This document shows, piece after piece, positions 1-10,292 of a stretch of 64,000 nucleotides of DNA; within the stretch, counting starts at the first letter, position 1, and the number at the start of each line of letters is the position of its first letter. The stretch lies in assembly GCF_900105715.1 (NCBI RefSeq), contig NZ_FNRY01000001.1, positions 2,790,001 through 2,854,000 on the forward strand, given 5' to 3'. A program made the translations under genes and the position numbers. The notes beneath the pieces were generated by a model. It made no database searches. It was not told where the DNA came from and saw only the letters and a list, made by a program, of their open reading frames with translations. Origin of the DNA: Paramicrobacterium humi. Its GTDB lineage: Bacteria > Actinomycetota > Actinomycetes > Actinomycetales > Microbacteriaceae.

Positions 1-134
1 ACCGGATCGCAACGCACGGTCTCGTCATGACGGCCGAGCGCACTCGCGGCCGCCGGGGCGAGATCAGCACAATCATCGTCGAACGCGACCCCGAGCACGA
101 CACGGACGAGCCCGGCACAGAGGAGCACTCATGA
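1..134 (+). CDS. 3' end of a CorC/HlyC-type (hemolysin family) transporter-associated protein, partial
   Basis: The frame open from the left edge (first complete codon at 3) runs to a TGA at 132-134 and gives 43 residues. The stretch THGLVMTAERTRGRRGEI followed by STIIVERD looks like the last strands of the CorC_HlyC transporter-associated domain, which ends in a G(R)R-x-x-I-x-T-(I/V)-V pattern, followed by an acidic tail. In Actinobacteria such a gene commonly lies directly before era. Its stop overlaps the era start by 4 nt (ATGA), so the two are probably translationally coupled. Only the tail is visible, so the family call rests on a short match plus context. Confidence 0.7.
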   Translation, partial: RIATHGLVMTAERTRGRRGEISTIIVERDPEHDTDEPGTEEHS

Positions 135-1030
135 CCACGCCAGCGCAGTTCCACGCCGGATTCGTCTCGTTCGTCGGCCGACCCAACGTGGGCAAGTCGA
201 CCCTCATGAACGCCCTGGTCGGCGAGAAGGTGGCGATAACGAGCGCGAAGCCGCAGACCACGCGGCGCGCGATTCGGGGGATCGTGACGACGGAGGACGG
301 CCAGCTCATCGTCGTCGACACGCCGGGCATCCACCGGCCGCGCACACTGCTTGGGGAGCGCCTCAACGATCTCGTCCAGTCCGTTCTCAGCGACGTCGAC
401 GTGATCGGACTGTGCATTCCCGCAAACGAGAAGATCGGCCCCGGCGACCGCTTCATCAACGACCAGCTCGATGACTACCCGCGGGCGAAGAAGGTGGCGA
501 TCGTGACGAAGATCGACACGGTGCCGAAGGCCGCCGTCGGCGACCAGCTGTTCGCGATCTCGACGCTGCGGGAGTGGGATGCCGTGATCCCGATCTCGTC
601 CGTCGAATCGATCCAGCTCGATGTTCTCACGCGCGAGCTCATCGCCCTCATGCCCGAGTCACCGCAGCTGTATCCCGACGAGACGGTCACGGACGAGAGC
701 ATCGAGGACCGCGTCGCGGAATACATCCGGGAGGCTGCGCTCGAGGGCGTTCGAGACGAGCTGCCGCACTCGCTCGCCGTGACGATCGACGATATGAGCA
801 CGCGTGAAGACAAGGACATCGTCGACATCTACGCCAACCTCTTCGTCGAGCGGGACAGCCAGAAGGCCATCATCATCGGCAAGCAGGGGTCGAGGCTGCG
901 CGACGTCGGAGCGCGGGCGCGCGAGCAGATCGAACCGCTCGTCGGCTCGAAGGTCTTCCTCTCGCTGCGCGTGAAGGTGGCGAAGGACTGGCAGCGCGAC
1001 CCCAAGCAGCTCGGCCGCCTCGGCTTCTGA
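131..1030 (+). CDS. era: GTPase Era, ribosome assembly
   Basis: A 299-residue Ras-like GTPase that binds the 3' end of 16S rRNA during 30S maturation. The G1 loop GRPNVGKS lies at 16-23, the switch/G3 motif DTPG at 63-66 and the G4 motif TKID at 126-129. The C-terminal KH domain carries the IIGKQGSRLRDVG loop near residues 247-259 and the KVFLSLRVKVAKDW strand typical of Era. Length is normal for the family. The ATG at 131 overlaps the stop of the upstream CorC-like gene, a usual actinobacterial arrangement, and recO lies a few genes downstream as often seen. Confidence 0.97.
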   Translation: MTTPAQFHAGFVSFVGRPNVGKSTLMNALVGEKVAITSAKPQTTRRAIRGIVTTEDGQLIVVDTPGIHRPRTLLGERLNDLVQSVLSDVDVIGLCIPANEKIGPGDRFINDQLDDYPRAKKVAIVTKIDTVPKAAVGDQLFAISTLREWDAVIPISSVESIQLDVLTRELIALMPESPQLYPDETVTDESIEDRVAEYIREAALEGVRDELPHSLAVTIDDMSTREDKDIVDIYANLFVERDSQKAIIIGKQGSRLRDVGARAREQIEPLVGSKVFLSLRVKVAKDWQRDPKQLGRLGF

Positions 1031-1125
1031 GCCGCGTGCGACCCGAGGATGATTCCGGGCCGCGCGAGGATGATCCTGCGCCGCTCACGGCGGTTCGGCG
1101 GCGCGCCGGCGCTAGCGTGGATGCC

Positions 1126-2304
1126 ATGATCCGCAACCTCACGCCTCGGCAGCACGCCGTCGACGGCGTGCTCGGCACTCTGCTCGTGGTGCTGTGCCTG
1201 CCGTTCACCGCGAACGGCGCGTGGATCCAGCCGTGGATTCTCGCCGGCATGGGGTCGATAATCGTGCTCCGCCGCGTGTCCCCGGCGCTCGCGCTCACGA
1301 TGGCGTGGGTGTTCTCGCTCGTGCAGATGGGATTCGGCCTGCCGCCGAACCTGTACAACGTGGCCATTCTCGCCGTGGTCTACACGACCGCCCGGTACGG
1401 CGAACGCTGGGTGCGCTGGTACGGGCTCGGCTCTGCGATCGCCGGCGGAATCGTCGCGTCGGCGTACATGGTGTTCGTGATGCTGGCCGGACCGCCCGTG
1501 AGCGTCGCGGACATCACGATCCTGACGTTCTCCACGGTCGCGGGTTCCGTCGCGGGCATCGTCGTTCTCGGTCTGTCCTGGACGCTCGGACAGCTCATGC
1601 GCACCGCCGCTGCCGCCCGCATCGCCGGGTACGAGCGCTATCAGGCGCAACTGCAGCAGCGTCGTGCGGAGAGCGCGACAATCGTCGAGCAGGAACGCAA
1701 TCGCATCGCGCGCGACATGCACGACGTCGTCGCGCACTCCCTCGCCGTTGTGATCGCGCAGGCCGACGGGGCGCGCTACGTGCACAAGGGCGACGCGGAC
1801 GCCCTCGGCGGCACCCTCGAGACGGTCTCGGAGACCGCCCGGCAGGCCCTCGGCGACGTGCGCCTGCTGCTGAGCGAGCTTCGCCACGAGCAGGACAGCG
1901 GCCCCCAGCCGACACTCGGCGACGTTCCCGACCTCGTCTCCCGCATGCGCTCGGCGGGACTCACTGTCGCCTACACCGAGATCGGCACGGCCCGCCCGGT
2001 TCCGGCCGGACGGCAGATCGCCGTGTACCGGATTCTGCAGGAGGCGCTCACGAACGCCCTCCACCACGGCGACCGCAGCGCTCCCGTCGATGTCGTGCTG
2101 CGCTGGAGCGACCCGTCGGTCGAGCTCGTCGTCGAGAACGCCGTGCCCGAGCAGGTCGAGGGGCCGCCCGCCGTCGGCGTCTCGAGAGGACACGGCCTCC
2201 CCGGCATGCGCGAACGAGCCACCCTGGCCGGCGGTACACTCGCGATCGACGCCCCGCGTCCCGGCCGGTTCCGCATCCACGCGACCGTGCCCGTCGCCGG
2301 GTGA
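1126..2304 (+). CDS. NarL/DesK-type sensor histidine kinase
   Basis: A 392-residue membrane histidine kinase. The first ~150 residues hold about five hydrophobic segments (for example LGTLLVVLCLPF and AGGIVASAYMVFVMLAG). The HisKA_3 box EQERNRIARDMHDVVAHSLAVV contains the phosphorylated His, and a HATPase_c domain follows (LQEALTNALHHG as N box, HGLPGMRERATLAGG as G box). An in-frame GTG at 1036 would add 30 charged residues, but TAGCGT at 1113-1118 lies exactly 7 nt before ATG 1126, which suggests a leaderless mRNA starting there. The response regulator follows after 14 nt with its own ribosome site, so the pair is an operon. The stimulus is unknown. Confidence 0.9.
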   Translation: MIRNLTPRQHAVDGVLGTLLVVLCLPFTANGAWIQPWILAGMGSIIVLRRVSPALALTMAWVFSLVQMGFGLPPNLYNVAILAVVYTTARYGERWVRWYGLGSAIAGGIVASAYMVFVMLAGPPVSVADITILTFSTVAGSVAGIVVLGLSWTLGQLMRTAAAARIAGYERYQAQLQQRRAESATIVEQERNRIARDMHDVVAHSLAVVIAQADGARYVHKGDADALGGTLETVSETARQALGDVRLLLSELRHEQDSGPQPTLGDVPDLVSRMRSAGLTVAYTEIGTARPVPAGRQIAVYRILQEALTNALHHGDRSAPVDVVLRWSDPSVELVVENAVPEQVEGPPAVGVSRGHGLPGMRERATLAGGTLAIDAPRPGRFRIHATVPVAG

Positions 2305-2318
2305 GAGGAGAACACCGC

Positions 2319-2987
2319 ATGGCCGAGCCCATCGCCGTCGCGCTCGTCGACGATCAGTCGCTGTTCCGCGCCGGCATCCGCATGCTCATCGACTCGCAAG
2401 CCGACTTGAGCTTCGCGGGTGAGGCCGAGAACGGCCATGCGGCGATCGAGCTCGCCCGCCGCGCGCGCCCCGACGTAATCCTCATGGACGTGCGCATGCC
2501 CGAGCTCGACGGGATCGAGGCGACGGCCCGGATCCTGGGGGAATCGGATGCCGCGGGGCGGACGCCGCCGCGCATCATCGTGCTCACGACCTTCGAGCTC
2601 GACGAGGGAGCCGCGCGCGCCCTGCGCATCGGTGCGAGCGGCTTCCTGCTCAAGGACTCGCAGCCCGAGTTCCTGCTCGCGGCCATCCGCAGCGTGCACG
2701 CGGGCAGCGCCGTCATCGCGCCCGGCGCGACGAAGTCCCTCATCGCCCACATGACGGCGCCCGCGCCGGCTCCGCGCGTGCCCGAGGAGTTCGGCTCGCT
2801 CACGGATCGCGAGAAGCAGATCTTCGCCCTTGCGGCATCCGGCCTGAGCAATTCCGAGATCGCGGGCAAGGAGTACCTCAGCGAAGCGACGGTCAAGACG
2901 CACGTCAGCCGGGTGCTGTCGAAACTCGGCGTGCGCGACCGCGTGCAGCTCGTGATCTACGCCTACGAGCACGGCATCGTCCGCTGA
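2319..2987 (+). CDS. LuxR/NarL-family response regulator
   Basis: A 222-residue cytoplasmic DNA-binding regulator, partner of the kinase directly upstream. The receiver domain has the acidic pair D11-D12, phosphoacceptor D57 in VILMDVRMPELDG, T90/T91 and K112 in GFLLKDS. The C-terminal GerE/LuxR helix-turn-helix runs from about 157 to 222 (LTDREKQIFALAASGLSNSE, then TVKTHVSRVLSKLGVRDR). ATG 2319 is preceded by GAGAGGAG at 2303-2310, overlapping the kinase stop. Target genes cannot be read from the sequence. Confidence 0.93.
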   Translation: MAEPIAVALVDDQSLFRAGIRMLIDSQADLSFAGEAENGHAAIELARRARPDVILMDVRMPELDGIEATARILGESDAAGRTPPRIIVLTTFELDEGAARALRIGASGFLLKDSQPEFLLAAIRSVHAGSAVIAPGATKSLIAHMTAPAPAPRVPEEFGSLTDREKQIFALAASGLSNSEIAGKEYLSEATVKTHVSRVLSKLGVRDRVQLVIYAYEHGIVR

Positions 2988-3006
2988 CCCTTCCCTCACC
3001 GCGTGC

Positions 3007-3018
3007 TAATCTGGATTC
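3007..3018 (+). promoter_or_regulatory. candidate extended -10 promoter of the leu leader
   Basis: TGC followed by TAATCT (3004-3012) forms an extended -10. A start point about 7 nt downstream would fall on the GTG at 3019, making the leader peptide leaderless. Based on spacing only. Confidence 0.55.
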
Positions 3019-3063
3019 GTGCTATTCGGTGCGCTTCTCCTTAGCTGCCGCGACGAGGCTTAG
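3019..3063 (+). CDS. leuL: leu operon leader peptide (14 residues)
   Basis: A 14-codon frame GTG to TAG encodes VLFGALLLSCRDEA, with four Leu codons, three of them consecutive (CTT CTC CTT at 3034-3042). It lies 64 nt before leuA, overlaps a strong inverted repeat, and has a -10-like TAATCT positioned for a leaderless transcript. Leucine-codon leader peptides that attenuate leuA are described in Actinobacteria. That this is translated and senses leucyl-tRNA is inferred from architecture. Confidence 0.8.
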   Translation: MLFGALLLSCRDEA

Positions 3064-3102
3064 TCTCAGCCTTTCTCGTCGCGGAGTTTGCCGCTGGCTT
3101 TT
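3048..3102 (+). promoter_or_regulatory. leuA attenuator: two competing hairpins
   Basis: A perfect 10-bp inverted repeat CCGCGACGAG (3048-3057) and CTCGTCGCGG (3075-3084) brackets the leader-peptide stop codon. The last four bases of its right arm (GCGG, 3081-3084) can instead pair with CCGC at 3091-3094 to give a small hairpin followed by TGGC and TTTT (3095-3102). The first could act as antiterminator and the second as terminator, chosen by ribosome position on the Leu codons. The second stem is short, so translational attenuation is an alternative. Confidence 0.6.
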
Positions 3103-3106
3103 CTGA

Positions 3107-4894
<1,788 letters not shown>

Positions 4895-4899
4895 GCCTT

Positions 4900-4941
4900 C
4901 TGCGCGAGCGCCGTCCGGGAAGCCGGGCGGCGCTCGCGCAG
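4900..4941 (+). terminator. hairpin terminator after leuA
   Basis: A 19-bp stem (4900-4918 with 4923-4941, one G-U pair) with a 4-nt loop begins 6 nt after the leuA stop. It lacks a T tract, as is common for actinobacterial terminators. Confidence 0.7.
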
Positions 4942-4983
4942 TGTCGCGCGCCGAGCATTCAGCCTCACGCGCGATAATCAGGT

Positions 4984-5724
4984 GTGCCGGTTTATCGAGA
5001 TGAGGGCGTCGTCCTCCGAACCCATAAGTTGGGGGAGGCGGACCGCATCGTGACGCTGCTCACACGCAGGCACGGCAAGGTCCGCGCGGTTGCGAAGGGA
5101 ATCCGGCGCACGAGCTCGCGCTTCGGCTCCCGGCTTGAGCCGTTCATGGTCGCCGATCTTCAGCTGTACGAGGGCCGCAGCCTCGACACGATCACCCAGG
5201 CCGAGACGCTCGGCGCGTATGGGTCGCGCATTGTCGCCGACTACGACAGCTACACCGCCGCGAATGTGATGGTCGAGACCGCCGACAAGCTCACCGACGC
5301 CGAGGCGAGCCTGCAGCAGTACTTGCTGCTGCTCGGGGCGCTCCGTTCCCTGTCACGGGGAGAGCATAGTCCCGCCGCGACCCTCGACTCGTACCTGCTG
5401 CGCGCTCTGTCGCTCGCGGGCTGGGCGCCGAGCTTCCACGACTGCGCCCGCTGTCAGGCGCCGGGGCCGCACGGCTCGCTCGTCGTGCAGCTCGGCGGCG
5501 TCGTGTGCGCCGAGTGCGCGCCGCCGGGCAGCGCGAAGCTGGATGCCGAGACGATCGGCCTGCTCGGCTCCCTGCTCGCGGGGGAATGGGACGTGGTGGA
5601 TGCTGCGCCGGCCGCCGTGCGTCACCGCGCGAGCGGCGTCGTCTCCGCGTACGCGCAATGGCATTTGGAGCGCGGGCTGCGCTCGCTCATGCACGTCAGT
5701 TCGACGACCGAGAGGATTTCGTGA
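4984..5724 (+). CDS. recO: DNA repair protein RecO
   Basis: A 246-residue recombination mediator of the RecFOR pathway that helps load RecA on gapped DNA. The N-terminal OB fold begins [33 protein letters not shown]-terminal zinc-ribbon-like part has cysteines in [11 protein letters not shown] and [10 protein letters not shown]. The GTG start is supported by GATAAT at 4973-4978, five nt upstream, suggesting a leaderless message. The stop overlaps the GTG of uppS by 3 nt, so recO and uppS are coupled. Confidence 0.95.
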   Translation: MPVYRDEGVVLRTHKLGEADRIVTLLTRRHGKVRAVAKGIRRTSSRFGSRLEPFMVADLQLYEGRSLDTITQAETLGAYGSRIVADYDSYTAANVMVETADKLTDAEASLQQYLLLLGALRSLSRGEHSPAATLDSYLLRALSLAGWAPSFHDCARCQAPGPHGSLVVQLGGVVCAECAPPGSAKLDAETIGLLGSLLAGEWDVVDAAPAAVRHRASGVVSAYAQWHLERGLRSLMHVSSTTERIS

Positions 5725-6527
5725 GTCCGAAGCCGTTCACGCACAAGGATGCCGAGCCCTTCCGTCCCGTGGATTGGACGGGGATCTACCCGCCGCGGAT
5801 TCCCGCGAAGGCCGTTCCCCAGCACGTCGCCCTCGTCATGGACGGCAACGGGCGCTGGGCGAACCAGCGCGGACTCCCGCGCATCGAAGGCCACAAGGCC
5901 GGCGAGGCCGCGCTTCTCGACGTCGTCGCGGGAGCCCTGCAGATGGGCATCCGGCACTTGAGCGTGTACGCGTTCTCGACCGAGAACTGGGCACGCTCGC
6001 CCGAGGAGGTCCGCTTCCTCATGGGCTTCAACCGCGACGTGCTGCATCGCCGCCGGGACCAGCTCAACGAGTGGGGAGTGCGCATCCGCTGGGCCGGCCG
6101 CCGCCCTCGCCTCTGGTCGTCGGTCATCAAAGAGCTCCAGTTCGCGGAGCGGCTCACCGCCGGCAACTCCGCGCTGACCCTCACGATGTGCGTGAACTAC
6201 GGCGGCCGCACCGAGATCGCCGACGCCGTGCGTTCGATCGCCGCCGACGTCGCCGCGGGCAGGCTCAAGCCGAGCGGCATCACCGAGCGCACGATAGCCT
6301 CCCGGCTGTACGTGCCCGAGGTGCCGGCCGTCGACCTCTTCGTACGCAGCTCCGGTGAGCAGCGCACGAGCAACTTCATGCTCTGGCAGGCGGCCTACGC
6401 CGAGATGGTCTTCCTCGACACGCTGTGGCCCGACTTCACGAGGGAGCAGCTGTGGCAGGCCGTGCAGAGCTACGCGTCGCGGGACCGCCGTTTCGGCGGG
6501 GCGATCGACAAGCCGTCTGCCCGCTGA
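5721..6527 (+). CDS. uppS: cis-prenyltransferase (undecaprenyl/decaprenyl diphosphate synthase, UppS type)
   Basis: A 268-residue cytoplasmic enzyme that elongates allylic diphosphates with isopentenyl diphosphate to make the lipid carrier for wall synthesis. The signature [12 protein letters not shown] (catalytic D41), the [11 protein letters not shown] motif and the C-terminal [19 protein letters not shown] motif are all present. The usual DLLIRTSGEQR reads [11 protein letters not shown] here, a mild variant. The start GTG 5721 overlaps the recO stop. The exact chain length cannot be told from sequence alone. Confidence 0.95.
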   Translation: MSPKPFTHKDAEPFRPVDWTGIYPPRIPAKAVPQHVALVMDGNGRWANQRGLPRIEGHKAGEAALLDVVAGALQMGIRHLSVYAFSTENWARSPEEVRFLMGFNRDVLHRRRDQLNEWGVRIRWAGRRPRLWSSVIKELQFAERLTAGNSALTLTMCVNYGGRTEIADAVRSIAADVAAGRLKPSGITERTIASRLYVPEVPAVDLFVRSSGEQRTSNFMLWQAAYAEMVFLDTLWPDFTREQLWQAVQSYASRDRRFGGAIDKPSAR

Positions 6528-6564
6528 CGGGAATGTCGCGGCATCCGATGTCGTTGTCGCAAAT

Positions 6565-7242
6565 ATGACTGAACCCATCACCGTCGACATCTGGTCGGAC
6601 ATCGCGTGCCCTTGGTGCTACATCGGCAAGCGCCGCTTCGAAGCCGGTCGTGCCGCCTTCGCGGAGGACCCGAGCGCACCCGAGGTCACTGTCCGCTACC
6701 ACAGCTTCGAGCTCGCTCCCGACACTCCCGTGGACTTCGACGGCAGCGAGGAGGACTTCCTCGTCGCTCACAAGCAGCTTCCGGCCGACCGTGTGAAACA
6801 GATGCTCGCGCAGGTGACAGACATCGCCGCGACCGTCGGCCTGACGTACGACTACGACCGGCTTCAGCACACGAACACGGTGAAGGCGCACGAGCTGCTG
6901 CACTTCGCCGCCGACAAGGGCCGTCAGCTCGAGATGCTCGAGAGGCTCATGAGCGCCTACTTCACGGAAGGGCGGCACGTCGGCCGGATCGACGACCTCG
7001 CCGAACTCGCCGCGGAGGCGGGCCTCGACCGTGACGAGGCTGCTCAGGCGCTGCGCGAGGAGCGCTACCTCGACGCGGTGCGTGCCGACCAGCAGCAGGC
7101 TGCGGCCTACGGCATCAACGGCGTGCCCTTCTTCGTCATCGACGGCGCCTATGGCGTCTCCGGAGCGCAAGAGGCCGCGACGTTCGCCGACGTGCTGCGC
7201 CAGGTCGCCGAGAACAGGGAGGCCAGCAGTGTCGACGCCTGA
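6565..7242 (+). CDS. DsbA-family oxidoreductase, FrnE-like
   Basis: A 225-residue thioredoxin-fold protein of the DsbA/FrnE (2-hydroxychromene isomerase-like) type with no signal peptide, so cytoplasmic. The active-site CPWC lies at about residues 20-23 in WSDIACPWCYIGKRRFE, and the cis-Pro loop is GVPFFVIDG near residue 195. ATG 6565 is chosen because the protein begins there with the family's MTEPITVDIWSD pattern. A 38-codon gene with a CxxxxC pair starts inside its last codons. The natural substrate is unknown. Confidence 0.9.
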   Translation: MTEPITVDIWSDIACPWCYIGKRRFEAGRAAFAEDPSAPEVTVRYHSFELAPDTPVDFDGSEEDFLVAHKQLPADRVKQMLAQVTDIAATVGLTYDYDRLQHTNTVKAHELLHFAADKGRQLEMLERLMSAYFTEGRHVGRIDDLAELAAEAGLDRDEAAQALREERYLDAVRADQQQAAAYGINGVPFFVIDGAYGVSGAQEAATFADVLRQVAENREASSVDA

Positions 7243-7345
7243 GTCCGGCGCACCCGCGCCGTTCACGATGCTCGGCAGCAGCGACGCGATCGTCTGCGAC
7301 GGCGACTCGTGCGAGATGCCGCCGCCCGCTACTCCGGATCGCTGA
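7229..7345 (+). CDS. small CxxxxC protein behind the DsbA-like gene
   Basis: A 38-residue frame starting at GTG 7229, with a good ribosome site GGGAGG at 7217-7222, overlapping the end of the FrnE-like gene by 14 nt. The product ends VCDGDSCEMPPPATPDR, with a Cys pair at 23 and 28 in an acidic loop. Its 3' end overlaps the convergent YbaK-like gene by 17 nt. The coupling suggests a role with the thiol oxidoreductase, such as a substrate, metal ligand or regulator. No family is recognised with certainty, and translation is unproven. Confidence 0.5.
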   Translation: MSTPESGAPAPFTMLGSSDAIVCDGDSCEMPPPATPDR

Positions 7346-7796
7346 TGTCCGCGATCGTCGCATCGACCGCCGACAGGTAGGGCGCGGCGTCGACGCGTGC
7401 GCTGTGCTCGTGGTCGCCCGCGCCGATGGCCACGCTGCCGGAGATCGTCGCGTCGGCGACGACCGGCAGGGCGGTTTCGCTGCCGAGCACGGTGATCGTG
7501 CCGCGTTCGTACCCCGTCACCGCCTTCGCCGTGTCGGCGTCAGGGAGGGAGAGCTTGTTCACGGCGAGCAGCCTGCGCAGCTTCGCCCAGGAGATCTTGC
7601 GGCCGCCGGGGATGAGCGCGAACACGAACGAGCCGTCGTGCCGCTTCACGACGAGCGTCTTCACGATCCGCGCGGGCGTGATGCCGAGCAGCTCGGCGGC
7701 TTCCTCGAGACTGCGAGCCCGCCCGCGCGAGACAATCTCAACCCGGATGCCGCGGTCGGCGGCATCCGCGCGGAATCTCTCGATGCCTGTGGACAT
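7329..7796 (-). CDS. YbaK/EbsC-family aminoacyl-tRNA deacylase
   Basis: A 155-residue YbaK/ProX-type protein that probably hydrolyses mischarged tRNA such as Cys-tRNA-Pro or Ala-tRNA-Pro. It carries the expected RARSLEEAAELLGI helix, the IVKTLVVKRHDGSFVFALIPGGRKISWAKL core with conserved Lys, and the C-terminal VTGYERGTITVLG segment resembling GYxxGxxxP of the family. The start ATG at 7796 has GGAAGG upstream. Longer in-frame starts exist but add residues that overlap the promoter region shared with the divergent dus gene. The preferred tRNA cannot be assigned. Confidence 0.88.
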   Translation of the reverse strand: MSTGIERFRADAADRGIRVEIVSRGRARSLEEAAELLGITPARIVKTLVVKRHDGSFVFALIPGGRKISWAKLRRLLAVNKLSLPDADTAKAVTGYERGTITVLGSETALPVVADATISGSVAIGAGDHEHSARVDAAPYLSAVDATIADISDPE

Positions 7797-7837
7797 GTCT
7801 GCTGAACCTTCCGCAATCTGGGAGAATCGAAGGTGAA

Positions 7838-8992
7838 ATGAACTCAACCTCAACGATATCCCGGCCGCTCACGATCGGTCCCATGGTGCTTGACGTGCCC
7901 GTCGTTCTCGCGCCCATGGCCGGAATCACCAACACCGCGTTCCGCCGACTGTGCCGCGAGTTCGGCGCCGGCCTTTACGTGTGCGAGATGATCACCTCGC
8001 GCGCGCTCGTCGAGCGCACCCCCGAGACGATGCGGCTCATCTCGCACCACGAGACGGAGACGCCGCGCAGCGTGCAGCTGTACGGCGTCGATCCCGCGAC
8101 AGTGAGGGAGGCTGTGACGATGATCGCGGCAGAGAACCTCGCCGATCACATCGACCTCAACTTCGGCTGCCCCGTGCCCAAGGTCACGCGCAAGGGCGGG
8201 GGCGCGGCTCTGCCCTGGAAGCGCGACCTGTTCCGCGACATCGTCGAATCGGCTGTCGGCGCGGCCGGCCCGATTCCGGTCACCGTCAAGATGCGCAAGG
8301 GCATCGATCCGAGCCATCTCACCTACCTCGAGTCCGCGAGGGCCGCACAGGGCGCGGGCGTCGCAAGCATCGCGCTGCACGCCCGAACCGCTTCGGAGTA
8401 CTACTCCGGCCACTCCGACTGGGACGCGATCGCAACGTTGAAGGATGCTGTCTCCGACGTGCCCGTGCTGGGCAACGGCGACATCTGGTCGGCCGAGGAC
8501 GGTCTCGAGATGATGCGGCAGACCGGCTGCGACGGCGTCGTCGTCGGGCGCGGCTGCCTCGGCCGGCCCTGGCTGTTCGGCGATCTCGCCGCCGCATTCC
8601 GCGGAGAGTCCACGCGCTTCCGCCCGACGCTCGGACAGGTCATGCAGACCTTCCGCCGACACGCCGAGCTGCTGGCCGAGTTCTTCGAGTCCGAGGAGCG
8701 CGGCTGCCGCGACATCCGCAAGCACGTCGCGTGGTACTTCAAGGGCTACCCCGTCGGCAGCGATCTGCGCGTGCGTCTTGCGACGGTGGAATCCCTCGAG
8801 CAGCTCGACGAGCTGCTGGCGACCCTCGACCCCTCGGAGCCGTACCCGGGCGCAGACGCGGAGGGGCCGCGGGGCCGCGCCGGACATCCGAAGCGCACCG
8901 TGCTGCCAGACGGCTGGCTCGATTCCCACACGATTGCGGGCAGCCACGCGAAGGACTTGCACGAGGCGGAGCTGAACACCAGTGGCGGTTGA
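7838..8992 (+). CDS. dusB: tRNA-dihydrouridine synthase
   Basis: A 384-residue FMN-dependent TIM-barrel enzyme that reduces uridines in tRNA D-loops. The family motifs LAPMAGITNTAFRRL, the catalytic Cys C111 in LNFGCPVPKVTRKGGGAAL and TVKMRKG are present, as is the phosphate loop GNGDIWS. The C-terminal helical tRNA-binding domain includes RKHVAWYFKGYP. ATG 7838 has a short GAAGGTG site. The stop overlaps the dgt start by 11 nt, indicating an operon of dus, dgt and perhaps dnaG. Confidence 0.95.
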   Translation: MNSTSTISRPLTIGPMVLDVPVVLAPMAGITNTAFRRLCREFGAGLYVCEMITSRALVERTPETMRLISHHETETPRSVQLYGVDPATVREAVTMIAAENLADHIDLNFGCPVPKVTRKGGGAALPWKRDLFRDIVESAVGAAGPIPVTVKMRKGIDPSHLTYLESARAAQGAGVASIALHARTASEYYSGHSDWDAIATLKDAVSDVPVLGNGDIWSAEDGLEMMRQTGCDGVVVGRGCLGRPWLFGDLAAAFRGESTRFRPTLGQVMQTFRRHAELLAEFFESEERGCRDIRKHVAWYFKGYPVGSDLRVRLATVESLEQLDELLATLDPSEPYPGADAEGPRGRAGHPKRTVLPDGWLDSHTIAGSHAKDLHEAELNTSGG

Positions 8993-10232
8993 CGTCTACA
9001 ACGCGCACGACCAGGAGCGCTGGCTTCCCGAGACCCACGCCTCACGGCGCAGCGACTTCGCGCGGGACCGGGCGCGACTCCTGCACTCGAGCGCGCTTCG
9101 CCGGCTCGCCGCCAAGACGCAGGTTCTGAGCCCCACCTCCGGCGTGGACTTCGCGCGCAACCGGCTCACGCACTCGCTCGAGGTCGCGCAGGTCGGCCGT
9201 GAGCTCGCGGCGAGCCTCGGCCTCGCCCCCGACGTCGTCGACACCGCCTGCCTCGCGCACGACATCGGGCACCCGCCGTTCGGGCACAACGGGGAGAAGG
9301 CGCTCAACGACTGGGCGCTCGAGATCGGCGGCTTCGAAGGGAACGCGCAGACCCTTCGCGTGCTCACGCGGCTCGAGCCGAAAGTTTTCGCCGACGATGG
9401 CACCCCGTACGGGCTGAACCTCACGCGCGCGAGTCTCGACGCGAGCTGCAAGTACCCGTGGCCGGCAAGCCATGCGGTCGCGGATCCGAGTGGCCGCGCC
9501 AAGTACGGCTTCTTCGACGATGACACGGCGGCGTTCAGATGGCTCCGTGCGGGGGCGCCGGAGGGACAGCGCTGCATCGAAGCCGAAGTCATGGACCTCT
9601 CCGACGACATCGCGTACTCCGTGCACGACTTCGAAGACGCGATAGTGAGCGAATACATCGACCCCGCGTTCCTCAACGCTCGCGCCGGTCACGACTCGCT
9701 GCTCAGAGCCGTTCAGGTGTGGGCGGGCGGCGAGTTCACCGTCGACGATCTCGGCCAAGCGTTCGAGCGCCTCGCGCGTCACCGCGCCTGGCCGCGCGTC
9801 TGGACGGCGTCCCGGCGCGACCTCGCTCAGCTCAAGAACTTCACGAGCTCGATGATCGGCCATTTCGCGCGCACCGCGACGGCCGCGACGCAAGAGGCGT
9901 ACCCGCAGCGCAGCCTCATCCGATTCGGCGCTCACGTCGAGGTCCCGCATGCGATCGCGTCCGAGATCGCCGTGCTCAAGGGAATCGTCGCGGCCTTCGT
10001 GATGTCGAGCGACGCCCGACAGCCGATCTACCGGCAGCAGCGTGAGATCCTCACTTCCCTCGCCGACCGGCTCTACGCCTCCGACGGCGAGCTGCTCGAC
10101 GTCGGCTTCGCGGCGGACTGGCGCAGCGCTCCCGACGACGCGGCCCGTCAACGCGTCGTCGTCGACCAGATCGCGAGCCTGACCGACCAGGGAGCCGTCG
10201 CGCTCTACGAGAATCGCTCCGTCGCCGTCTGA
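8982..10232 (+). CDS. dgt: deoxyguanosinetriphosphate triphosphohydrolase-like protein
   Basis: A 416-residue HD-domain enzyme that removes triphosphate from dNTPs. The metal ligands are visible as H64 in NRLTHSLEVAQ, H93-D94 in CLAHDIGHPPFGHNGE and an Asp in MDLSDDIAYSVHDFEDA. This is the usual actinobacterial Dgt-like size. It starts at GTG 8982 inside the end of dus and lies 72 nt before dnaG, linking nucleotide-pool control with primer synthesis. Confidence 0.95.
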   Translation: MAVDVYNAHDQERWLPETHASRRSDFARDRARLLHSSALRRLAAKTQVLSPTSGVDFARNRLTHSLEVAQVGRELAASLGLAPDVVDTACLAHDIGHPPFGHNGEKALNDWALEIGGFEGNAQTLRVLTRLEPKVFADDGTPYGLNLTRASLDASCKYPWPASHAVADPSGRAKYGFFDDDTAAFRWLRAGAPEGQRCIEAEVMDLSDDIAYSVHDFEDAIVSEYIDPAFLNARAGHDSLLRAVQVWAGGEFTVDDLGQAFERLARHRAWPRVWTASRRDLAQLKNFTSSMIGHFARTATAATQEAYPQRSLIRFGAHVEVPHAIASEIAVLKGIVAAFVMSSDARQPIYRQQREILTSLADRLYASDGELLDVGFAADWRSAPDDAARQRVVVDQIASLTDQGAVALYENRSVAV

Positions 10233-10237
10233 GCAGG

Positions 10238-10264
10238 TTATCCACAAGCCTCGCATCATCCACA
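10238..10264 (+). promoter_or_regulatory. possible DnaA-box pair before dnaG
   Basis: TTATCCACA at 10238-10246 matches the DnaA consensus exactly, and TCATCCACA at 10256-10264 has one mismatch. The two are in the same orientation in the 72-nt gap between dgt and dnaG. Function is inferred only from the match. Confidence 0.35.
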
Positions 10265-10292
10265 GCAAAGGCCTCCCGGCGCCGCGCCCGAC

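Noticed and set aside
829-2280. Long open frame on the minus strand opposite the end of era and the histidine kinase
   Set aside because: High-GC shadow frame; composition is rich in Arg, Ala, Gly, His and Asp with no family pattern, and the plus strand holds clear genes.
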